38,067 bases of DNA, taken from assembly GCA_043804925.1 (NCBI GenBank), contig JAZDIP010000091.1:1-38067 (forward strand), in the 5' to 3' direction. This stretch comes from ChocPot-Mid sp043804925. Its GTDB lineage: Bacteria > Bacteroidota > Ignavibacteria > Kapaibacteriales > UBA2268. The translations under genes and the position numbers were made by a program. Below, in pieces: positions 1 to 9,456 of this stretch. The notes below the pieces were generated by a model. It saw only the letters and a program-made list of their open reading frames with translations, ran no database searches and was not told the origin of the DNA. Numbering within the stretch: the first letter of the stretch is position 1; each line of letters opens with the position of its first letter.

Positions 1-58
1 AGGAGGTAATTGAGACTAGATAGAGTGAAACTGGGGATACATAAATGTTTGCCTAATC

Positions 59-90
59 AAAAAAAACGCCGTATAAACGATTTATGACGG
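59..90 (-). terminator. Rho-independent terminator of the integrase gene
   Basis: Read on the minus strand, positions 90-69 form a stem: CCGT pairs with ACGG and ATAAA with TTTAT around a TCG loop, with one bulged base. The stem is followed after CG by a run of eight T (66-59). It lies about 55 bases past the stop codon of the recombinase gene, where an intrinsic terminator would be expected. The remaining bases 1-58 and 91-145 show no gene or other structure that I can support. Confidence 0.7.
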
Positions 91-145
91 TTTCGCTTGT
101 AGAACCGCATGAATAGTGAGTTTTATTAGAATTTTCATAAAGATT

Positions 146-1375
146 CTAATTTTCATACATCTTTTGCCATGTATTAGCGATAAGTTTTTCACTTTCCTTA
201 TCATCAATTTTTATATAACGGAAAAATGACCTTTCATCCTTATGCCCTGAATACTTCATTATAGTTTTCGGAGGAACATTATTTTTATACAATAATGTCA
301 TAAAAGTTCTTCTGGCAGTATTAGAAGCAATCAATTTATATTTTGGTATTAGCTCACGTACTGTATTAGGTCCATAATATTTGTAGATGGGGAAAGGTTC
401 AAAAAATTCAGCTTCTTTGAAAACTTCTTTGATGTATTGATTGAATTTCTGCTCTGATATTTTTGGAAAGCTATTGTTTGGATATTTGTTAAGTAATTTT
501 TTTAATTTTGGATGAAACGGCAATTGCACCAGTTCTTCTTTTTTTTCCTGATTCGTTAATATCATCTCATTTTGAAAATCAAAATTCGCAATATCCAAAT
601 TATGAACATCAGAGTATCGTAAACATGTATAACATATCAACAAAAATATATCCCGGATTTCGTCATATCTTTTTGAAGACAATTCAATATTTTCAATTCT
701 TTTTAGTTCCTCTATTGTCAATGCTATATAAGAAGTATCTTTTTCTTTCATTGTCAGGTCATCTTTATAAGAATCGTTATTGTGATAACCTTTCGTCTTA
801 GCCCACTTCAAGAATGTTTTGACCGTCCTTATGATTGTTTTAATCGAATTGTCAACCATCCTTATTTCCTTGTTGTGAAGATATTTTTTAAAATTGAGAA
901 GAAAATCTTGATTCATCGTGTCAAAGTTACATTTCCATCCGGTTTTATTTCCAAATTCTAATAGGTGATTCAAAGCTGTTCTATGCCTTTGCATTGTTCT
1001 TTTGCTATATTCCTGCGATTCAACTCTATAATCAATAAACTCCTGATAAATCTCTAATAGATTTGATTTTTTAACTGTCTTTGGCTCAGTAAATTTATTA
1101 ATTATTTCTTTAATATCATCCTTTTCAATAGAATTATTATTTCTTTTTTTAAGCAAATATTCGTCAACTATATTAGTTATTAAAGTTTCAAGGTTATTAT
1201 TGTAAGCTATAGCATTAGAATAAGAATTTTTTGCTCTACCTCTTTTGCTATCCCAGTATTTTGTTAAGATGGATAAACCTGAAGACATCTGTAATCGTTT
1301 ACCTTCCCATGATACATTCATCATAACATTTGATTCCTTTGCATCTTTCCTTGGCAAATAGTATTTGATTTTCAT
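146..1375 (-). CDS. Tyrosine recombinase / site-specific integrase (Bacteroidota type)
   Basis: A 409-residue tyrosine recombinase, which cuts and rejoins DNA through a covalent phosphotyrosine. The order is an N-terminal arm-binding region (about 1-95), a SAM-like core-binding domain (about 105-200) and a catalytic domain (about 218-400). Visible catalytic residues are R253 (TCLRYSD), a lysine near 278-279, R355 (ARRTF), H378 (SGHKD) and the nucleophile Y387 (FFRYIKI). The first position of the usual HxxR box is N352 instead of histidine. The start ATG has a strong ribosome site, CCGGAGG, 5 bases upstream. Length and domain order match integrases of conjugative or integrative elements in this phylum. 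No excisionase, relaxase or phage genes lie in the window, so the element either extends left or has decayed. The family is certain; the substrate site is unknown. Confidence 0.93.
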   Translation of the reverse strand: MKIKYYLPRKDAKESNVMMNVSWEGKRLQMSSGLSILTKYWDSKRGRAKNSYSNAIAYNNNLETLITNIVDEYLLKKRNNNSIEKDDIKEIINKFTEPKTVKKSNLLEIYQEFIDYRVESQEYSKRTMQRHRTALNHLLEFGNKTGWKCNFDTMNQDFLLNFKKYLHNKEIRMVDNSIKTIIRTVKTFLKWAKTKGYHNNDSYKDDLTMKEKDTSYIALTIEELKRIENIELSSKRYDEIRDIFLLICYTCLRYSDVHNLDIANFDFQNEMILTNQEKKEELVQLPFHPKLKKLLNKYPNNSFPKISEQKFNQYIKEVFKEAEFFEPFPIYKYYGPNTVRELIPKYKLIASNTARRTFMTLLYKNNVPPKTIMKYSGHKDERSFFRYIKIDDKESEKLIANTWQKMYEN

Positions 1376-1415
1376 TTAGACCTCCGGTAATAATTATTGA
1401 AATTAATCATCGATA

Positions 1416-1439
1416 TTGTTAACGGTTTTGTTAACGGTT
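1416..1439. repeat. Two tandem 12-bp repeats upstream of the integrase
   Basis: TTGTTAACGGTT occurs twice head to tail (1416-1427 and 1428-1439), followed by a partial TATTGTTAG. Each copy contains the palindrome GTTAAC. The pair sits about 40 bases upstream of the integrase start codon, where it could be an arm-type integrase site or an operator for a repressor. The function is inferred from position only. Confidence 0.6.
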
Positions 1440-1559
1440 TATTGTTAGAAACTATTTTATTTTGTTATATAAATTTTTATTAGTATGTTCTAAATATCGC
1501 AGTAATTGCCATATACAGCATACATATAATAAAAATCTATATAATTTTATCTAAAAATA

Positions 1560-1579
1560 TTCGACTCCCTTCAGGCGTA
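1560..1579 (+). other. tRNA 3'-end-like fragment (possible attachment-site remnant)
   Basis: TTCGACTCCCTTCAGGCGTA has the layout of the last 20 bases of a tRNA: a seven-base T loop (TTCGACT), a five-base T-stem 3' strand, a seven-base acceptor 3' strand and a discriminator A. The bases before it cannot pair as the T-stem 5' strand, so this is not a complete tRNA. Integrases often target tRNA 3' ends, and it lies 185 bases upstream of the integrase start. It could also be coincidence. Just beyond it, ATTTTAT-GA-ATAAAAT (1585-1600) is a small AT-rich hairpin that may end transcription of the gene at 1639-5676. Confidence 0.25.
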
Positions 1580-1638
1580 CAGGTATTTTATGAATAAAAT
1601 GTTAGTTCGACAATCGCAAGATAACATTTCTTGACCGA

Positions 1639-4600
1639 CTACTTAATCACATTAACAATCTGAACCTGTTTGACTGTTGGTGTCTGTAATACGAGATAAT
1701 ACATACCCTGCGATATATGACTTGTTTTTATTGTTAACTCATTCAAACCAATCTTTGCCGATTCCTGAATATGGGACTCAATTTCTAATCCTAAAATATT
1801 GATTAGTTTGATTTCTGTCCTTCCATGTTCAATTAATTCATATTGAATACGAATTTCATCTGTAACCGGATTTGGGAAAACATTAAACAAATTTACCTGA
1901 CCTTCGGAAGAAAATAATCTTTTACCACCTTCTTTGCACAGACCAAGCAGTTTGAAATTTCCCGAATGTAATTCCGTATCATAATCCAATATATAATTAT
2001 TATCATCTATCCATGAAAATTCAAGTAAATCCAGTACACTTTTATCCGTATTGCCTAAAGCTGCCCTAACAGGGATTTTTGCCAGCACATCATTACCAAC
2101 TTCAATTTCTCCGGTATAATCAATTATATTCCGCTTACCATCATTTATAGAACTTCCTAATGGATAAATTATTGAATTATCAAAAGCAACTTTTGCCCTG
2201 AATTTATCAGTTATGGATAAAATACTCGATGTCGGTATTGAACTTAGCATTAATCTGATATCAAAGATATCACCTACATAAGCTGAATCATCCGGAATGT
2301 AAACTACTCCGCCTATCCCCTTCCCATATAAATTGACGATGGCAGGTGAACCGGGACCGTTAAAGTAAAAAGCGGTTGAACCTGAAGTACGTCCCATAAA
2401 TATGGGTGCAAATTCAAATTCCATTTCGATACTGTCATTTGGCAGTAAAGTAAAGCCATTACTTCCATAAAGGCAATCAAATTGTTGTTCATCGGGACCA
2501 AGTTGCTGAATATCGTAAAAATCAATAATTTTTGTTCCGACATTCTTTATAATATATCTTTTTTCAATCTTATTCGTACCAACTTCGACATCCCCGAAAT
2601 CAATGAAATCGGAAAGTACTTGGATTTCGGGATTAATTCCTAATCCGCTAATATTTTGAAATAATGTGTCAGCTTGTGTTAATATTATAATCTCACTAGA
2701 ATGATTACCAATACGATTAGGTATAAACCTGAATTCTGCTAATTTGGTTTCTCCGGAAGATATTTGATATTTAGGAATGCCGCTAATAATATTAAAAGCA
2801 TTAGCATCGGGACCACGAAAGTAAATGGAATCAACCGAATATTTCCATGAACCGGAATTGAATACAAAATCAGATATGATGGAATCCTTAATATCTCCTA
2901 ACAAAACTTCACCCATGTTAACATTCTTACTTAATATCTTAGTATCAACAATTGAAAAAACAGAGTCAGAGACATCTTGTTGTGCTGATACTTGAGAATT
3001 AAATTTTATTACCCAGAAATCCGGAGAAGTTCCAGTTCCATGATTATCAAATACATCAATATCATTTGACCAAGCCGAACCTGTAACAATATAACATCCA
3101 TCAATAGTTTGTCTAATTGATTCAGCATAATCTTCATTTGAACCACCAAGACATAATTGCCATTTCTTGTGACCAGTATTATCTAACATTAATACCCATA
3201 AATCCTTCATTCCTTTGTTTCCAAAAACATCTCCATCATTTGAATTTGTATAACCGGTCACAATAAAGTCACTATACATTGTTTCATTAACCGATGATGC
3301 ATAATCTTCAAGAGTTCCCCCAAGAGTAGTCTGCCAATCAATTTTTCCTTGATTGCTTAATTTTACTATCCAAGAATCACCATCTGTATTATTTTTCCCA
3401 ATAATATCTCCATCGGTTGAAAATGTTATTCCTACGACACAATACCCACCATCACTTGTCTCTATTAAAGAATTTGCCCTATCATCACCTGAACCTCCAA
3501 ATGACCGTTGCCAAATTATATCCCCTGATTGATTTAACTTTATTACCCAAAAATCAGGATTATTGCCTTGCTTTCCTAAAACATCTCCATCATTTGACTG
3601 TGTATATCCTGCAATAGCATAATCTCCATCAATTGTCTCAATAATTGAATTTGCTACATCATTATTTGTTCCACCAAGACATTTCTTCCATATAATCTCA
3701 CCCATTTGATCCAATTTTAATATCCAGAAATCTTTCATTCCAATATTCCCAACTACATCTTCATTGTCAGATTGAGTAAATCCTGCTACTACATATCCAC
3801 CATCACCAGTAGCTATAATTGAGTTAGCATCTTCCCAATTAGAACCCCCATAACATTTTTGCCATTCTATTTCTCCTGTCTGCTTAAGTTTTACTATCCA
3901 AAAATCAGAACTACCATGGTGACCTGATACATCTTTATCAGATGATGTTGTAGAACCAATAGCAACATAACCGCCATCATTCGATTCAATAATTGAATAT
4001 GCCCAATCATACAAAGAGCCACCAAGATGTTTTTCCCAAAGTATTTTTCCATCTTGATTCAGTTTAATTATCCAAAAATCACTGTCATTTTGGTTTTTCC
4101 CCGATATATCACCGTCTGTTGACTGTGTAGAACCAATGACAATATAATTACCATCTCTTGTTTCAATAACTGATTTAGCTCTATCGTTATTGGTTCCGCC
4201 ATAGCATTTTTTCCAAGCTATTAGTTCGTCAGCATTATTATTTTGTTTTGTTGTTATTCTTACTAGACAATTATCACTTGTTGGCTTTGAAATTTTTTGC
4301 CATTTGTAATTCAAACCTATTGCTTCATCTGTTATTTTATCCCATGTTAATCCATTATCCCTGCTTAAATCAAGAGAAACCATGTCAATTGGTAGAATAC
4401 CCTCCCAAGTTATAATCGTGTCTGACCCTACAACAAACTTTTCCCCACCATTTGGATGTAATAATTTAAGAGTTGGAATTTTAGGCTTTTGAGCACCATA
4501 ACCACCACTTACTTCAAGAAAATGGGGACATTGATCATTTATTATTTCGAATTTTGAATAATTAAAGTCATTTCCGGTTGGTAAATAGCTGACTTTTAAT

Positions 4601-5676
4601 AATTGACTTTGCCCGGATACTAAATTGAAACTTTTAGGTGTTATTGTAAACAAAGGATTTGAGCTAATTATATTTTCAATATTAAAGTCGGCATTTTTAG
4701 CTGACACTAAAAGATTAGTATCCCTTTGAATTCCTGATGTCACATTTTTAAAATAAATGTATTTTGGCGAAAATTCTAAAATTGGAATTGAATTACTTGG
4801 TGATTTATATTGGATATTACATGCTTGGTTTAGGGATAAATAGCGAATTTCAACATTATTAACAACCAAAGTACATCCTATATCACTCTTCCATTCTATC
4901 GTACATGGAAGTACATCTAATACTCTGTATAATATTCTCCTGTAAATTTCCTGTGCTTGTTCCTTTGTCGTAACGTTTTCAAAAAACTCGCCATTCGTTC
5001 TTGTAGCTACATTTTTGAGAATAGGAGGACAGGGCATGTTCAAGGTTATACAATAAATCACAGCACCTATTGAATTTGCTTTTTGCACAATTGCATCTTC
5101 ATTACCATCTGATTGGCCATCGGTAAGAAAAATTACTACTCTTTTATGTTTTCCGGCTTCTACAGCTATTAAAGCTCCCGCAGGCGGATTAATAAATCCT
5201 GCATTAAAATCTGTTCCATCATTTGGGCTGAGATTATTTATCGCTTTTAAAAGCTTTTTAAGGTCTGTTGTAAAATCCTGGTTAAAATAATTTTGTCCGT
5301 CAAAAGACGTAATTGCACAATCCGATTGACCAAGAGGCAAACATTCAACCCATACCGTTGCAGCGGCTTTAGCTATAACTAGGTTTCCACCATTCATTGA
5401 CCCTGATTTATCGAGTGTAATAACAGATGATATTGCTTCAGGGATTTTATCAGGAGGGCAGAAAACATTTAAAACCTCCCTGATTGTCCCATTTTCTGTA
5501 ACCGTAAAGTCTGTAGGATTAAGATTCGTAATCTGCTTCCCATCAACATTAAAAGCATAAAATTTTGCTCTGATTATCGGAAAATTGGATGTATCCAAAT
5601 CGAATACGGATAACGATTGTGAATTTGCATTTATCTGTATCAATAGAATTGCGAAAGTTATAATTAAATTTCTCAT
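1639..5676 (-). CDS. Giant secreted VWA and beta-propeller protein with T9SS sorting domain
   Basis: A 1345-residue secreted protein. A signal peptide (about 1-20) is followed by a von Willebrand A domain (about 83-250) with a metal-site motif, DKSGSMNGG at 89-97, and FLTDGQSDG at 183-191. A PNGGEKF/TITW beta-sandwich module follows near 407-480. Seven repeats of about 58 residues (about 484-892) each carry W-x-K-x-x-GG-x-x-x-D and a D-F-W-I-x-K-L strand, which suggests a seven-bladed propeller. Two HYDIN/ASH-like modules (about 920-1120) and a cohesin-like segment lead to a T9SS type A sorting domain (about 1263-1345, FPNPVTD). It follows the OmpA-like gene by 8 bases, and its ribosome site overlaps that gene's TAG stop (TAGG), so the two are probably co-translated. 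The role is probably surface adhesion or display; no enzyme motif is seen. Confidence 0.85.
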   Translation of the reverse strand: MRNLIITFAILLIQINANSQSLSVFDLDTSNFPIIRAKFYAFNVDGKQITNLNPTDFTVTENGTIREVLNVFCPPDKIPEAISSVITLDKSGSMNGGNLVIAKAAATVWVECLPLGQSDCAITSFDGQNYFNQDFTTDLKKLLKAINNLSPNDGTDFNAGFINPPAGALIAVEAGKHKRVVIFLTDGQSDGNEDAIVQKANSIGAVIYCITLNMPCPPILKNVATRTNGEFFENVTTKEQAQEIYRRILYRVLDVLPCTIEWKSDIGCTLVVNNVEIRYLSLNQACNIQYKSPSNSIPILEFSPKYIYFKNVTSGIQRDTNLLVSAKNADFNIENIISSNPLFTITPKSFNLVSGQSQLLKVSYLPTGNDFNYSKFEIINDQCPHFLEVSGGYGAQKPKIPTLKLLHPNGGEKFVVGSDTIITWEGILPIDMVSLDLSRDNGLTWDKITDEAIGLNYKWQKISKPTSDNCLVRITTKQNNNADELIAWKKCYGGTNNDRAKSVIETRDGNYIVIGSTQSTDGDISGKNQNDSDFWIIKLNQDGKILWEKHLGGSLYDWAYSIIESNDGGYVAIGSTTSSDKDVSGHHGSSDFWIVKLKQTGEIEWQKCYGGSNWEDANSIIATGDGGYVVAGFTQSDNEDVVGNIGMKDFWILKLDQMGEIIWKKCLGGTNNDVANSIIETIDGDYAIAGYTQSNDGDVLGKQGNNPDFWVIKLNQSGDIIWQRSFGGSGDDRANSLIETSDGGYCVVGITFSTDGDIIGKNNTDGDSWIVKLSNQGKIDWQTTLGGTLEDYASSVNETMYSDFIVTGYTNSNDGDVFGNKGMKDLWVLMLDNTGHKKWQLCLGGSNEDYAESIRQTIDGCYIVTGSAWSNDIDVFDNHGTGTSPDFWVIKFNSQVSAQQDVSDSVFSIVDTKILSKNVNMGEVLLGDIKDSIISDFVFNSGSWKYSVDSIYFRGPDANAFNIISGIPKYQISSGETKLAEFRFIPNRIGNHSSEIIILTQADTLFQNISGLGINPEIQVLSDFIDFGDVEVGTNKIEKRYIIKNVGTKIIDFYDIQQLGPDEQQFDCLYGSNGFTLLPNDSIEMEFEFAPIFMGRTSGSTAFYFNGPGSPAIVNLYGKGIGGVVYIPDDSAYVGDIFDIRLMLSSIPTSSILSITDKFRAKVAFDNSIIYPLGSSINDGKRNIIDYTGEIEVGNDVLAKIPVRAALGNTDKSVLDLLEFSWIDDNNYILDYDTELHSGNFKLLGLCKEGGKRLFSSEGQVNLFNVFPNPVTDEIRIQYELIEHGRTEIKLINILGLEIESHIQESAKIGLNELTIKTSHISQGMYYLVLQTPTVKQVQIVNVIK
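3000..4225 (-). repeat. Seven in-gene repeats of about 174 bp encoding propeller blades
   Basis: Inside the VWA protein gene, seven consecutive units of about 170-180 bp encode the pattern GG-(S/T)-x-x-D-x-A-x-S-(I/L/V) then DGGY-(V/A)-x-x-G then DFW-(I/V)-x-KL. Unit starts in the protein are marked by WKKCYGG, WEKHLGG, WQKCYGG, WKKCLGG, WQRSFGG, WQTTLGG and WQLCLGG. Copies differ by many substitutions, so they are old and diverged rather than a recent expansion. Confidence 0.8.
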
Positions 5677-5684
5677 AATTAAAC

Positions 5685-7835
5685 CTATTTAATTGGTGTC
5701 TCAACTAATATATTTACTGTTCTACAATAAAACCTGCCTTCAGGTAAATCATTGTTATAAAGCAAAGATTCTTCACCAATTCCGAAAATCTTAGCATCAT
5801 TCCTGCCAATGGCAACTTTCGCAGAAATTGCTCTTTTTAAGGATAATGCTTTATTATAACTATCTTCACCTGTTCTGTCCGAATAACCCGAAATTGTAAT
5901 GTTAGAATTTGGAGATATACTTGTTCTAATGAATTCAACTATAGTTATATTATTATCCTTTATTGTTGCATCATCGAAATCAAATAAGACCAAACTATAT
6001 CTCTCGATTATTTTATCTCCTAACTTTTCAAATCGCTTTTTCTGAATCGTAATTAATTCGACTGGAATTGAATCCGTCTTAGTATTTTCAATATTTCCTT
6101 TTTTATCCTCAACCTTCAAATAAAACTTAATCGGCAAATGATGTTTAGGAATATCATTCTGATTTTGAGAAATACTCCAATCTATGTATTTTGGAATATC
6201 CTCATTTCCTGAAGAAATAAAATTCATCATATTTTCAGGAAAATCCTGATATGCTGAAACCGTCCACGATTTCACCCCGGCATCAGAATTAACTGTCGGG
6301 AAAAATCTTAGCATTGAAGGTTTAGCAAATAATTCAATATCAGTTGTATTTATAGGTTCTAAAATTTCAGGAATATCCGAGTACAGTTCTACCCTGCGGT
6401 TTTCTGCAGTTTTATCAGGCATATCTAATGGTGTTGAGGGCTTTGATGGAATATTTCTTGATTCAAGTTTTAATCTTCCCTGTTCAATTCCCCATACATC
6501 TGTAAAGTACTTGTAAACAGTTGCAGCTCTGTCATTCGACAGTTTCAAATTTGCCTTCTCGTTGCCAATATCAGCATTGCAACCGACAATCTTCAGGTTT
6601 GCATTTGGATACATTTTCATTCTTTGACCAACTATATTAAGAATTTCAAAATAAGTTTCCAATGTTTCTTTCTTATGTAAATTTTGTAAATCAAAACTAT
6701 CAATTTGATTGGAATTCAATTTAACATAAGAATTCTTAAGTTCAGACGAATTTTCATCAAAGAAAATGTAATTCAGCAAAGGTTGATATCTTATTGATAC
6801 AAATTCCTCGATAATTATTTTAGGATTTTGAATTTCATTTCCGGTTGAATCTACTCCAACAGCAGTAATTGTGGCACTTAAATTAAATTTCTTCTGTATA
6901 TAAAAGGTGTCAATTCTTGTAACAATCCGTGTAATATTATATACATCATCTACCAATTCTTCTTTTTCACTTACCGTTACTTTTCCTTGCCTTAAGATAT
7001 TTTGTGTTATAAATTCATTTTCAATGAAAACAGTGTCGAAATTTTCAATGGTTTCGATTACTTCTATTCTTGATTTGGGAGAATACTTCAAAGCAAGACC
7101 TGCCCTTAAACTGTTGACGTACCAAGGAACATCGCTTACGTTTGAATTTAATCCATAATAGAAAAATATTTCCGGGGAAAGAGTCAGTGTTTTTTCTTTG
7201 TTAACAGGCAAATTATAGCTAATGCCTAACACTCCATAAAGTAAAAAATCAGAAGCATTCGGGATTTCCCCGTTATTAACATTCCTAAATCTCGAATAAG
7301 TATTTCCTGATGTATCAGCGAATGTTCCTTCTTTTAAAGGTTTTGTAATTTGTTCGTATTGCTCATAATCTTTGATTAATTGAAAAGAACCTCTTATGCC
7401 TGCATGGATATATAAATCAGGGATTGGACTATAATTAATAAGTGGTTCCACACCGATATTGGCAAATTCACCTGCCATGACATGCTTAAACTCACCGTTT
7501 CGGTAAAGACTATCAACAATTACAAAGGTTGGTTCATATTTTATCATTTCTCCGTTGAAAGTAGCAAAACTTGCTCTTATACCAAATGATATATCATTTG
7601 ACAAATATTTTTCAAAGAGCATACCAATAGTGTAACCGGTGCCAATACCATCTTCAAAGTTAGGGCAGCAATTGGGAATTCCCGTTAATTTTTTAAAATC
7701 GGCAATATGCAGATTGATTCCGTATTGAAAGAAAAATCCTGCATTATATGTTCTTGATTTATCGGGTTGGGCATAAGAAAAGTTCATACATAAAAGTATG
7801 AGAGACTGAAATATCATTAAGAATTTTATTTTCAT
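5685..7835 (-). CDS. Outer-membrane barrel protein with two OmpA-like domains
   Basis: A 716-residue protein. A signal peptide (about 1-22, ending SYAQ) precedes an N-terminal region rich in beta strands that looks like an outer-membrane barrel (about 30-260). Two OmpA-like peptidoglycan-binding domains follow. The first (about 348-490) has IFFDENSSEL, LSNDRAATV and ENRRVEL. The second (about 600-716) has VLFDFDDATI, GYSDRTGE, LKRAISAKVAI and the PEGRFYCRTVNI ending typical of this phylum. The OmpA fold binds peptidoglycan through an Asp and Arg that both domains appear to keep. It is the upstream gene of a pair with the VWA propeller protein 8 bases downstream, so it may anchor or assemble that surface protein. 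The ribosome site is weak (AAAGAAATAGTA before ATG). Confidence 0.85.
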   Translation of the reverse strand: MKIKFLMIFQSLILLCMNFSYAQPDKSRTYNAGFFFQYGINLHIADFKKLTGIPNCCPNFEDGIGTGYTIGMLFEKYLSNDISFGIRASFATFNGEMIKYEPTFVIVDSLYRNGEFKHVMAGEFANIGVEPLINYSPIPDLYIHAGIRGSFQLIKDYEQYEQITKPLKEGTFADTSGNTYSRFRNVNNGEIPNASDFLLYGVLGISYNLPVNKEKTLTLSPEIFFYYGLNSNVSDVPWYVNSLRAGLALKYSPKSRIEVIETIENFDTVFIENEFITQNILRQGKVTVSEKEELVDDVYNITRIVTRIDTFYIQKKFNLSATITAVGVDSTGNEIQNPKIIIEEFVSIRYQPLLNYIFFDENSSELKNSYVKLNSNQIDSFDLQNLHKKETLETYFEILNIVGQRMKMYPNANLKIVGCNADIGNEKANLKLSNDRAATVYKYFTDVWGIEQGRLKLESRNIPSKPSTPLDMPDKTAENRRVELYSDIPEILEPINTTDIELFAKPSMLRFFPTVNSDAGVKSWTVSAYQDFPENMMNFISSGNEDIPKYIDWSISQNQNDIPKHHLPIKFYLKVEDKKGNIENTKTDSIPVELITIQKKRFEKLGDKIIERYSLVLFDFDDATIKDNNITIVEFIRTSISPNSNITISGYSDRTGEDSYNKALSLKRAISAKVAIGRNDAKIFGIGEESLLYNNDLPEGRFYCRTVNILVETPIK

Positions 7836-7978
7836 TACTATTTCTTTTGAACTCTATCCCACTACCTGAAAAAATAACTTTCGTAAATATAATAAAATTA
7901 TAATTAACTCAATTTCAAATAATCAAAAAAAGAAGAAAATAGTAATTCTTACTATGCCGACAATTTCCGGAAAATTAG

Positions 7979-9340
7979 TTACTTTTTTACTTTCTTTTTA
8001 CTATCTTCATAAATCTTTTGAATTATTGACAGCCCAACAGATATTGCTCTCGAGGATTTAGGGTTTGTTCTCATAAGATTTTTATTATCAATAATAAGCA
8101 TCGAAGAACCGCCACCATCCAGGTTCATGGCATCATAACAGCCAACTGCTTTCATTATATTGGCAAGTTGAGCCAAAGATGCTCCTCTTGTTCTTTTCCA
8201 ATTGCTTCCCGCTTCTACTGCAACCAAGTATATTTTTGTACGTTGCTGATTTGTTCCGATAGCTGTTCGGGGTAATGTTCTGTTAATGAATCTCCTTCCC
8301 CTTGAACCTTCTTCCCTTGCTTCATGTTTGGCTATTCCATTGCGAACCAATCTTGGTGTTCCTGATACTGAATTATAGAATTCTACCGAATCGTAAATGT
8401 TTGTGGAAAATTTAAGAAATAATGTATCATTTATTTCGGGTAATTTTTTATCTCTGTAATCATCACCAAATGTAATGACAGCACCATTTTCAGGCATCTT
8501 TACATGACCGCTATCATTAATTGCTATAACAATACATCGCATCAGCTTATTCACTGCTGGATTATCAACATATCTGACTGAAATTTTCTTAGTCAGGTGT
8601 TCGAGATTTGATTCCATTTGTTCTGTCCTAATGGCATCCCTTAAACCTGCCGTATCGAGCTTTGCCTCTGTAGAATCGTCATAAACTGTATCCTGCAAAG
8701 CAACCTGAAATGCTTTTTTTAATGTACTTGTTTGTACGTAAGGAATGGTATCACCACCAAAACGATTATAAAAAGATATGCCCAATGAATCTTGCCGCCG
8801 GTTAACTCTGTCTATTTGAAAAATTTCACCTGTTCCGGTTTTAAATGAACCCTTGATAAAAAATGTATCAATATAAAGAAATGAAATCTTATCGAAAAAA
8901 CCACTGGTCCATTGCTTGTGAGTAATCATCTCCAGCACTTCTCCATCAATAATTGTGGGACCGATAGGTCTGTTCGTATATGCCCGCCAGAAATTTGCAT
9001 TAATCGAAGCAAGTACCTTAGCATCTTTATGGCTTGTATCAAATTTGCGAATCATATCGTGCAACTTTTCGAGTTCGTTCACCTGCCCCTGTGCTTTCAA
9101 AACTGCCGCAGAAACAAACGGATTGTTCAAATTTGCTTCGACAACATGGACGGAATGTTTGAATTTCCCCTTACCTATTAGTACGTTTCGGTATGTAACT
9201 CCCGGTATAAGTTCATTTTCCTCGATAACAAGAATACTTGGAGTTACCGGCTTTTTTTCAACCGGAAAAACCTGAGTTATCGCAATAAATAAAAATAATA
9301 TTAAACTATATATTAATCTGCTAATTTTAATAAACTTCAT
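7979..9340 (-). CDS. Phosphodiester glycosidase (NAGPA) family exported protein
   Basis: A 453-residue protein with an N-terminal signal sequence or anchor (about 1-26). The conserved NAGPA-type core is recognised by SINANFWRAY near residue 105, RTAIGTNQQRTKIYLVAVEA in the second half, and AMNLDGGGSSM near residue 403, which is the family signature. Homologues remove N-acetylglucosamine from phosphodiesters (mammalian uncovering enzyme) or trim sugar-phosphodiesters in bacterial envelopes; the substrate here cannot be read from sequence. The middle (about 175-270) is an extra segment with little similarity to anything I recognise. It is divergent from the enoyl-CoA hydratase gene and separated by 143 bases from the OmpA/VWA pair. 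Confidence 0.85.
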   Translation of the reverse strand: MKFIKISRLIYSLILFLFIAITQVFPVEKKPVTPSILVIEENELIPGVTYRNVLIGKGKFKHSVHVVEANLNNPFVSAAVLKAQGQVNELEKLHDMIRKFDTSHKDAKVLASINANFWRAYTNRPIGPTIIDGEVLEMITHKQWTSGFFDKISFLYIDTFFIKGSFKTGTGEIFQIDRVNRRQDSLGISFYNRFGGDTIPYVQTSTLKKAFQVALQDTVYDDSTEAKLDTAGLRDAIRTEQMESNLEHLTKKISVRYVDNPAVNKLMRCIVIAINDSGHVKMPENGAVITFGDDYRDKKLPEINDTLFLKFSTNIYDSVEFYNSVSGTPRLVRNGIAKHEAREEGSRGRRFINRTLPRTAIGTNQQRTKIYLVAVEAGSNWKRTRGASLAQLANIMKAVGCYDAMNLDGGGSSMLIIDNKNLMRTNPKSSRAISVGLSIIQKIYEDSKKKVKK

Positions 9341-9456
9341 TCTATCTTTTTAAAAAATAAATACTTTTCTTAAATTGACTTATTATTTTTAACTGATTTA
9401 AAAAATTATGAGAAAAATTGACTAATTATAAAATATCAAATCTAAGGAGAATCGCT

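Noticed and set aside
3000..4225. Regular repeats of about 174 bp that could suggest a CRISPR or satellite array
   Set aside because: They are in frame, diverged at third positions and encode propeller blades, with no short identical repeats between unique spacers.
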